Assembly: GCA_033980235.1 (NCBI GenBank)
Contig: CM067064.1
Coordinates: 1,042,501-1,106,500, forward strand
Length of the DNA stretch: 64,000 nt
Origin: Diadema setosum
Taxonomy: Eukaryota; Echinodermata; Echinoidea; Diadematoida; Diadematidae
Reading direction: 5' to 3'
Notes under the pieces: generated by a model
The model's database searches: none
Told to the model about the DNA's origin: nothing
What the model saw: only the letters and a program-made list of their open reading frames with translations
Shown here: in pieces, positions 57,120 to 64,000 of the stretch
Position numbering within the stretch: position 1 is the first letter of the stretch
How the letters are laid out: each line of letters starts with the position of its first letter
Made by a program: the position numbers and the translations under genes

Positions 57120-57939
57120 GTGAGTTTGAGTACATGTCTCTTCTGTTGATGTATGGAGCTTGGGTTATGAAATGACTGAGGAAGATGGATGTTGACTAGC
57201 TGATGATGCATTCTACAGAACATGGTGCTTTGTGCATGGAGACTATGTATGTGCAGTTGGACCCATCCCAGCTTGGAGACAAGCCCCTAAAGCTGATGTG
57301 AATCTTCTGTAACCGCAGGTGACCAAGCAAGCAGCTGCTTTCTGCACTCTCTCTAAGCCTTTAATGACACTGCACAGCATTTGTAATTCCCAAATGGTAT
57401 CCCTGAAATTACTTTTTCTGTAACTATGTATTACACAAATGGCTTTAAGCCCGCAAAATTTTTCAACCACCCCTCCCCCTAAAGAAGACAAAACGAATTA
57501 AAAGAATTTATAATGATGCGTCAAAGATAATCAAGCTTAATGACTTCAACTGTTAGTGAAATTTACTCATTCCAGTACAAGTATGCAAACAGGTTTGAAT
57601 CAATGCAATTGAATGTCATGTAACTTACAAACCTGTCTATCTAAAGTGCTTACAAAGCAATGCACATAGTCTAAATACAGGACAGCAAACTGTGCAACAA
57701 CTGATTGCACCTGTATGTGCTTGCCAAGGTAACCCTCGACAGAAATGTCAAGAGCAGACTTTCCAGGTGCTATGAAATAGTGTGAACTCTAATGAGCAGA
57801 TTCTGTACTGCATCTTTTGCTTAAAACTTGACAATTCAACCATCTTCCAGTTGAAGAGAAAGCCAACACTTTAAAATGTCACATTTATAAATCTACAGGG
57901 TATATTTGAAATACATATTTTGCATTTAATGATACAAAC
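57120..57939. other. Intron sequence, no feature supported
   Basis: A minus-strand frame of 82 codons (57243-57491) has no domain or splice support. Words near 56816 and 57391 (ATCCCTGAA...CTTTTTCTG-like) suggest an old direct repeat. Confidence 0.35.
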
Positions 57940-58005
57940 CTCCTCCTTGCTGAGTCCTTCAGCTGATGGACTTGCCATGGTAACCACAGCTCTCTCATCA
58001 GCTTT
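57940..58005 (-). CDS. 66-bp internal coding exon of the minus-strand host gene
   Basis: On the minus strand, CTTCTTTCCCTCCCTGCAG and, 12 nt later, TTTCTGACAG precede the exon; GAG|GTTTGT follows it. Using the second acceptor gives 22 codons in phase 0, with the words KADERAVVTMASP and ending SKEE. Using the first would put a TGA in that frame. The donor is weaker than consensus. Phase agrees with the exon at 52569-52628. Confidence 0.45.
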
Positions 58006-58519
58006 CTGTCAGAAATGCTGCAGGGAGGGAAAGAAGACAGAAAATGTTTGTTGGTAAAAGTAATCAATGACACAATGACCCACATAAAATTCCTGAGCAC
58101 ATTATCCTGCTGAGGATGGTTTGATTTTACTACAACACAAATTTCCCATGGACACTTGCCCAAGTATACTCATGACTAGTCCTCAGGTGAACAGGTGAAG
58201 GAGTGTTGATGTTAGATTATTACAGCCCATGACACGTGGCATTCATTGTGTAGGGATGTAGCGCTACATGGTTACATGGTACATGTACATTGTAGATGTA
58301 TGGTTGGACCTACTACTTATCGACCGCCTAATGTTTATTTGCTTGATAAGAATATTTAACACTGAAATTCACGTAAAAAACTTGACCTACGTGATTGAGA
58401 AAATCCAGCTCTATCAAATGCCGTTGTTCCCTTTTTGATTCGAAGTTTCAGTGCAAAAATATCGCCGACGAACTTGCGTGGCCTCGTTTCAGCTCCCTGC
58501 GGTAATTCGTGTTATTTAA

Positions 58520-59087
58520 AGGACAAGTTCACCTTCATTAACATAAGGATTGAGAGAATGTAGCAATATTTAATAGTAGAACACATCATTGAAAGTTTGA
58601 GGAAAATTGGACAATCCGTTCAAAAGTTATGAATTTTTGAAGTTTTTGTGCAGTCACCGCTGGATGAGAAGACTACTGCAGTGTATGATGTCACATGCGC
58701 ACAACAATATAAGGAAAATATAAAGAGAATTTCACAAAATTTAATCTTTTGAAAACAAGTACACATTCCCTTGACTCGTTACTGACATAATACTGTTATG
58801 GGTAATATTATTCCCATTGCCTTTAGAAAGAGGCAAGTCAAGTGCTCCTTTATTATGCGAAAAAAGCGAAAATATGTAGAATTTTCTTTACATTTTCTTT
58901 ATACTGTTGTACTCATATGACATCACGAGCCTTAGTAGTCTCCTCATCCAGCGGTTCCAACACAAAAATTTTAAAAATTCATAACTTTTGCATCGACTGT
59001 CCAATTTTCCTCAAACTTTCACTGGTGTGTTCTACTAATATTGCTGCATTCTCTCAATCCTTATGTTAATGAAGGTGAACTTGTCCT
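58520..59087. mobile_element. TTAA-flanked MITE with long inverted repeats
   Basis: AGGACAAGTTCACCTTCATT and its complement form the ends of arms about 130-150 bp long, flanked by TTAA at 58516-58519 and 59088-59091. The arms include AACATAAGGATTGAGAGAAT. A piggyBac- or Kolobok-type target is inferred from TTAA. Confidence 0.9.
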
Positions 59088-59805
59088 TTAAGGATCGACC
59101 ACTGTTTTTGCATTGACAATGCACGCAAACCGAGTTGTATTGAACACCGTGTTGTACCAAGCTTTAGAAGCCTTTTAGAAACTTCCATAGACATTACATT
59201 GTGCTGTCATTACGATTCGGTGAAAATATTCATTCGAAATTTGTCCTTGATTAAAACCATTAATGAACAGTGAATTATCGCGTTTTCCCACACCATCCTC
59301 ATCTACATTCAAAGCCAATCCATTTTTATGTGCTTTGCGCGCAGAGAAGTGCGTACCAAGTGTTCAGTGCGCGAATTAGGAAGTCTGTACGCGGTCGGTT
59401 TAAAAGAAGGTGGTCGATATGTAGTTGGGCTACCATACTGATTGACAAACCACGTTCATGCAAGAGTATCTGATGCACTTTCGAGCTTTACTTTGCGAAA
59501 ACACGCACCCCGTCATAACTCATACAGACTAGTAAAATACCGGTACCACTGGCGGTAGGACCTAGGCCTATTATACAAGTGTAGGCCTTCAATTCACTAA
59601 TCGCCACTTATCACTCAACGGGCGGGCTAGACATATGGTCTGTGCATGTCTCTTCGCGGTGGGCTTCTTATCTGACGTTGGGACATGTATGGTCATGATG
59701 GTTCAGCCCTCCGTTTAGAGACAGTTCTGCTCGTATCACTTTGTATTTTAGCTAAAAATTTATTGTTTTTGTTTCAAGAAGTCACTAACGTTAGCGCTAG
59801 CACTG

Positions 59806-59867
59806 TAACTGCGACCAGCAGCCCCAAACGCTACGCTACGCGCGTTTCGGGCTGCTGGTCGCAGTTA
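59806..59867. mobile_element. 62-bp perfect-ended palindromic insertion with 9-bp duplication
   Basis: TAACTGCGACCAGCAGCCC is followed by a short loop CTACGCTACGCG (59831-59842) and then the inverted arm. CTAGCACTG lies on both sides (59797-59805, 59868-59876). Arms pair over about 25 bp with one mismatch. It is very short for a MITE. Confidence 0.65.
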
Positions 59868-60003
59868 CTAGCACTGTGCAATGCAATGTGGCAGTTAGGC
59901 TTACACAGTAGGGTTCTAAAGAGAACAGAACTCTCTGAATTGTTCACAAATTGAACTCTAACGTTTATTACTTACTTGGAGTTTACTTCGGATGTAGCCC
60001 GAC

Positions 60004-60039
60004 CAGACGCTGTTAATACGCTACGCGAAACAGCGTCTG
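60004..60039. repeat. Small palindrome with a similar loop
   Basis: CAGACGCTGTT pairs with AACAGCGTCTG around AATACGCTACGCGA. The loop shares ACGCTACGCG with the palindrome at 59806. Confidence 0.6.
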
Positions 60040-60147
60040 ACCTACGAGCAGGCACCTTCACAGTGGGGAACCACAACACAACTCCAAAACTTGTGAAAAT
60101 TTTTACGTTTCTTGTAAACAATGCACACGTTACCCTACATTACTCAC

Positions 60148-60277
60148 CTTAAGTGAATGCTTGTATTACAGAATGTTCGTAAATCCATTGAGAGCCATCA
60201 CGATGAGTCCGTGGGACAAAAAAAATGACACTTTCTGGCGGATTCCCTGACCGACGGGGTTCATCGTTGCAGAATTA
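60148..60277 (-). other. First exon of the minus-strand gene (5' UTR and short reading frame)
   Basis: On the minus strand, AAG|GTGAGT at 60147/60148 is a good donor, and the promoter signals lie just upstream at 60278-60327. A first ATG in good context (GCAACGATG, 60262-60264) opens a 32-codon frame that stops before the donor; it may be an upstream ORF. Another ATG in a different frame stays open to the donor. Where the main coding sequence starts is not settled. Confidence 0.45.
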
Positions 60278-60327
60278 AAGATGGCGCCTTGACCTCTGCA
60301 AATTATGCGCATGCGCGACCGGAAGTG
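60278..60327. promoter_or_regulatory. Bidirectional CpG-type promoter with YY1-, NRF1- and ETS-like sites
   Basis: AAGATGGCGCC (60278-60288, YY1-like), TGCGCATGCGC (60306-60316, an NRF1 palindrome) and CCGGAAGT (60319-60326, an ETS/GABP site) occur within 50 bp. This cluster is characteristic of TATA-less housekeeping promoters in animals (established knowledge). Donor sites lie on both sides and face away from it: minus-strand GTGAGT at 60147 and plus-strand GTAAGT at 60710. I infer divergent transcription. Confidence 0.65.
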
Positions 60328-60329
60328 CT

Positions 60330-60709
60330 CCAAAACTTGGGCCAAAAATCTCTGTCGCTATTTTGCAAATGCACGTATCAATATCCATATCTATTGGAAA
60401 AAATGCTCTTGATAAGTATTTACAATGTATTGGAAAAGGACGAGGAAGAAGAGAGGTGCACTTGTACGCTTGAGAACGTATTCCAGAACCTATATCGTAT
60501 TGAGTACACATGTACTGCCCAACGTCGTCTGCTGCGGAGATATCTTTTGCGTACGTGCGCTGCTTGAGTGTAGCAGCACGGTCGACAGCGCGACCTTTTG
60601 AAAGGGCATTCAGATCATGTGACCTCCGGATATTGGACATGGCCTGGCGTGAAAGACGATGTACCGTTCGTGAACCGTTCACACATGCTGCATATAACCA
60701 TCATTTCAG
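60330..60709 (+). CDS. First exon of a plus-strand gene, donor at 60709
   Basis: The stretch ends CATTTCAG|GTAAGT, a consensus donor. A frame with ATGs at 60510 and 60639 is open to the donor; the second gives a short basic start, MAWRERRCTV. The 5' edge is set by the promoter and is approximate. An overlapping 92-codon frame (60289-60567) begins within the promoter and is less likely. Further exons lie beyond the window or were not recognised. No family assigned. Confidence 0.4.
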
Positions 60710-60876
60710 GTAAGTTATTTAATCTAAATTTCAATATTCATAGCATAGATATGAAGTCTCATTATCATTTTGTTCGTCAGATGAGTTTCAAGTGACAAAA
60801 AAATGATCTAAAGTATCAAAATTCAGTCCGACCGCATGCGGTCGTTGGACCCTCTTCGTGTTTGGAGCTTCGTTGG

Positions 60877-60918
60877 CACAGCCCTGTCGCGCTACGTATG
60901 TACAGCGGCGACTGGGCT
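60877..60918. repeat. Imperfect palindrome near the LINE end
   Basis: CACAGCCCTGTCGC pairs with GCGACTGGGCTGTG (one mismatch) around GCTACGTATGTACAGCG. A smaller CCGACCGCATGCGGTCG palindrome is at about 60827. CTTCGGATGTAG after it also occurs at 59987. Confidence 0.55.
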
Positions 60919-60954
60919 GTGTATAGTTACTTCGGATGTAGAGACGTAAAGCGT

Positions 60955-62335
60955 TGCTTATTTGCCCCTCCAGGTTTCATTGTCCCTCTGATATGGGCTG
61001 TACTTTAGGGGATGGCTGTTCCAGTGTTTCTCAAGGATAGATTTGAATTGATTAACACTTGTTGCTCTGACAGCTGCGTCTGGCAGAGAGTTCCAATTGT
61101 TACAACTGCGAACAGAGAAGGTTTTTTGTCGCAACATATATTTGGATCTGGGTTTTCTGACTTTCATGCAGTGGCCTCTGGTTCTGGAGCTTTCAACCAA
61201 TTGAAAGAATTTGTGTACATCAAGGTGGTCAATCCCATTCATGATCTTATAGATTTGTAGAACCTCTACTCTTTGTCTCCTGTATGCAAGAGTCTCCAAA
61301 CCCAGGGCTTTCAGTCTGTCTGGATATTCCAGGTGGCGAAGATGTGGAAGTTGACGTGTGGCTCTTTGCTGCACTTTCTCTAACAAATCCTCATCTCTTT
61401 TGAACATAGGACACCATATCGAGTTGCAATATTCTAGTGTGGGTCGGATGATAGACTTGTAACTAGAGCTTAAGCCATCCTCTTTCATTCAGGCTAGAAA
61501 AGGATCTGTTCAGAATGCCAAGCTTGGTATTGGCTCTTTTGGTTATCTCAGCAACATGCTCGGAAAAAGAAAGTGCAGAGTCAAAGCTCACTCCAAGGTC
61601 TTTCTCCTGTTCAGCTACAGCTAGGGATCCTGCTTTGGCTATCAGTTGTAGATATGGTGTAGAATCATTCTTCTGGTTCCGTTTCCCATAGTGAACAACT
61701 TTGCATTTTGTGATGTTAAATTGCAACTTCCATTTGTCAGCCCAGGCTGAGACAGCATGAATGTCCTTTTGTAAGTGTTCTGCTTCACTTTGACTGTCAA
61801 CAACATGATATAATGGCTAATTTGGTATCGTCGGCAAACAATTTAATTTCAGATGTCACTTCTTCCGGCAGATCGTTAATGAAGCACTGGTACTAACACA
61901 CTGCCCTGAGCCTGAGGGATTCCGCTGCATCGTACCGCTGGATACTGAATGTGGAGATGACAGTTTACCATTCACAACGACTCTCTGTGCGTGACCTTCC
62001 TGTCAAGTAGGCCTCTATCCAGTGGAGAACGTGATCAGTTATTCCATAGGCTTGTAATTTGCAAAGCAGGCATTTGTGGGACACAGTATCAAATGCTTTC
62101 CTGTAGTCTAAATAGATGCAGTCAATGCAGTGACCATTATCTAACTCTGCAGTCCACTCTTCTAGCACTTCGTCATTCGAGGAGTTGCGCAGTTGCGTCC
62201 CGCATGACCTCCCAGAGCGAAATCCATGACATGTTGCTGTTGGTTGTTTCTAGGTTGTTTCCCTCTAAATGTTCCATCAGGGCTTTTCTCACTATTCTTT
62301 CCATTACCTTGCAGACTACTGATGTAGTCTGCATA
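60955..62335 (-). pseudogene. CR1-like LINE reverse transcriptase, truncated and frameshifted
   Basis: Minus-strand frames, in order: KVMERIVRKALMEHLEGN (about 62250-62310), GFRSGRSCGTQL after a one-base shift (about 62195), IYLDYRKAFDTVSH (about 62110, with the first catalytic Asp), then after another shift FINDLP...LFADDTKLA (about 61840, the FADD catalytic box), KCKVVHYG (about 61700), and the thumb/C-terminal part (LRPTLEY-like, about 61440; QQRATRQLPHLRHLEYPDRL; QFKSILEKHWNSHP near 61010) to a stop at 60958. This is the order of a CR1/Jockey-type RT. At least three frameshifts and the missing endonuclease show a dead 5'-truncated copy. Confidence 0.9.
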
Positions 62336-62429
62336 ATTACCAACAATACTCGTCTGTTATGTAATAATTACAGGAGCTTCAAACCACAAATTTACTCACC
62401 ACAACTCGAGAGCTCACTCGCGGGACCTC

Positions 62430-63175
62430 GATGACGATGTCTCTTCACACCCCTTCTCACTGGGGTCGGGCTAACTCGGCCCACGGGACATCTCGTCCCA
62501 CCCGTCGAGGGTGGGCCGAGTTGTCCCACTCGTTGGTATCGATAGTGATCGTGAGCGCTCGTCTGTCTTTGAGTTTATTTCGTCTTTATGACGTCTTTTC
62601 TAACCGTAATTTTCATGGAATTGTGCTCAGTGGTTTCTGCAAAGAATATTTTGCCAACTTTTGGGGGATACAACGGCGTAAAAATGAAATTTCAGACGTT
62701 TTTATCGCGGTTCGCGATCCCCATAGGTTCACGTTCATTTCGCGCGGTGGGCTAACTCGGCCCATCTAAGTTTTAGCTGTTGTTTTGTCAGTAAATCTCC
62801 GTAAAAATATCAATTTTATCATGTATGAAGGTGTATTCAGGGTTCCTTCAACTAATTTCATCTTCGAGGGAATTCAGTTTTGCACATGTTTGGTGAAATG
62901 TTGGATATTTGTTCGCATGATTTCATCTTTGCCGTATCCGCACCGCACCGGTCTCGCCACCAGCAGCTCGCTCACGCATCACTGTGGCAGAGCTGAGCAG
63001 CGCCATGCCCATGCCCACTCTCGGCGAGGCACGGGGCGGCGCGGCGCGGGGCACCCGCGCGAACGGCACAGAGGGAGCAGCCTGCCACTCCGTAAACGTC
63101 GCTACGGATACGGGCGGTGGTTGAAATTGGAGGAAAAGGCGTCATTTGCTGCACTTCCCAATTTTCTCGCGTGAG
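62430..63175. other. CpG-rich block with GGGCTAACTCGGCCCA repeats
   Basis: GGGCTAACTCGGCCCA or near copies lie at about 62468 and 62748, with the inverted TGGGCCGAGTTGTCCCA at about 62511. 62930-63130 is strongly GC- and CpG-rich (GGGGCGGCGCGGCGCGGGG). TTTTCTCGC|GTGAGT at about 63170 resembles a plus-strand donor ending a 129-codon frame (62785-63174), so a CpG-island promoter with a first exon is possible. Frames on both strands overlap and none has a domain. Confidence 0.4.
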
Positions 63176-63389
63176 TACTAAATTCTATGCAGTAGTCAGT
63201 TGGCATTTTCCTATCCATTGTCTTGAACTTTGAGCTGAGAGCTAGAGAGGGAGCAACTTGTTTCAACTCAACTGTGTTTTGCTGCAACGTCGCGTGAATT
63301 GGGCTGAGCTGGTGTGCTACCGCCAGCCAATGCCAAGGTGAAAGGGCAAGGGTTTCTGCTAAAGGCTGGGCATATAGGGGGTTGCTTGA

Positions 63390-63567
63390 CTCTTTTTTTT
63401 TTCTGATTTTTTTTTTTTTTTTTTGGTCATTTATTTTTTTTTCTGATTTTTTTTTTTTTCAGGATGACTCAATAATATGTATTCCAACCTCATGCAGTTT
63501 GCAGTTGTCATTTTGCTGTTTTTCTGTCTATTCCCCAGCATCAGCGTTTAAATGATTGATACTGAAT

Positions 63568-63602
<35 letters not shown>

Positions 63603-63610
63603 CACACACA
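63390..63610. repeat. Poly-T tracts and AC microsatellite
   Basis: T-runs separated by CTGA (TTTTTTTCTGATTTT twice) lie at 63391-63460, and an uninterrupted AC dinucleotide run at 63571-63610. Confidence 0.9.
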
Positions 63611-63860
63611 TAAAATAACGATTTTGATGCATGCTGTATTGTTGGCAATTATCACGTGACTCGGATGACACTATTCGCTATGTTGGGACACTGCTCCTTA
63701 ATTTACGAATATGTAACATTTGTGAAAAATACGAATTTTAATATGTGAAAATGTCACTTTTTTGTGTGTCAAATGATTTACTAGTACTATGGTGAAGTCT
63801 GTTTTCAAAGTGATATTTATTCAATGTAATTGCTAACAGAAATACTGTTGTTACTGCTAA

Positions 63861-63963
63861 TGATTGACAAATTGCCCTACACGTACATCGATATAAATGT
63901 TTATGTAAATATGATGATTTATAGAGATAATTATTACATCGATGTAGGGCAATTTGTCAATCA
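63861..63963. mobile_element. Foldback MITE with TGATTGACAAATTGCCCTA ends
   Basis: TGATTGACAAATTGCCCTAC and its complement GTAGGGCAATTTGTCAATCA are perfect arms; ACATCGAT extends the pairing. The same terminus forms the tail of the SINE copy at 46463. Confidence 0.8.
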
Positions 63964-64000
63964 CTTGCATTAAAAAACATCTCGACGGAAGAATTTCATG

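Noticed and set aside
60180..60230. Hammerhead ribozyme (GATGAGTCCGTGGGAC)
   Set aside because: The core is incomplete: CTGATGA is ACGATGA here and the GAAA after stem II is AAAA; no stems I and III could be formed.

Overview
This window is animal genomic DNA, probably from a marine invertebrate deuterostome (echinoderm-, hemichordate- or lancelet-like). I infer this from long AT-rich non-coding DNA, GT-AG introns, a CpG-type promoter with NRF1 and ETS sites, TTAA-flanked palindromic MITEs, a tRNA-derived SINE and a CR1-like LINE. The species is not proven. Almost all of the longer open frames are chance frames inside repeats.

Genes. One host gene can be followed on the minus strand. A first exon lies beside a promoter at about 60.28 kb, small phase-0 exons lie at 57940-58005 and 52569-52628, and a 3' exon lies at 2405-3199 with a duplicated, in-frame tail down to 1978. 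The gap between the 60-bp exon and the 3' exon is about 49 kb and is nearly all transposons. A plus-strand exon starts from the same promoter (donor at 60709), so the promoter looks bidirectional. I do not recognise the protein products.

Transposons. The main content is a Russian-doll nest inside that intron. From outside in: F (10436-51551) > H (18482-49475) > G (26094-47543) > M1 (26898-46201) > J (27085-45928) > K (28109-45224) > L (30987-41066) > pogo-like element E and a Helitron-like copy. Side insertions are C, D and I in F, and tandem Helitron-like copies and a satellite-bearing element in H. Several layers have target-site duplications or an uninterrupted copy in this window that supports the boundaries.

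The most unusual signal is in F, G, H and I, with A (5111-9555) and its truncated copy B (52721 onward) as relatives. They share a terminal inverted repeat close to GGGCAATTCCACGG and 4-bp target duplications. Each carries its own 14-16 bp motif, repeated at almost the same distances from the ends in every family: at the terminus, about 179 bp in, a close pair near 365 bp in, then about 360 bp and 507-543 bp from the other end. This looks like one transposon lineage whose recognition sites have diverged while their spacing stayed fixed. I cannot place it in a known superfamily from the sequence alone.

Right end. After copy B the window holds candidate exons, a TTAA MITE, two tiny palindromes with a similar loop, the promoter, a decayed minus-strand LINE (60955-62335), a CpG-rich block (62430-63175) and low-complexity DNA ending in a foldback (63861-63963) that shares its terminus with the SINE tail.
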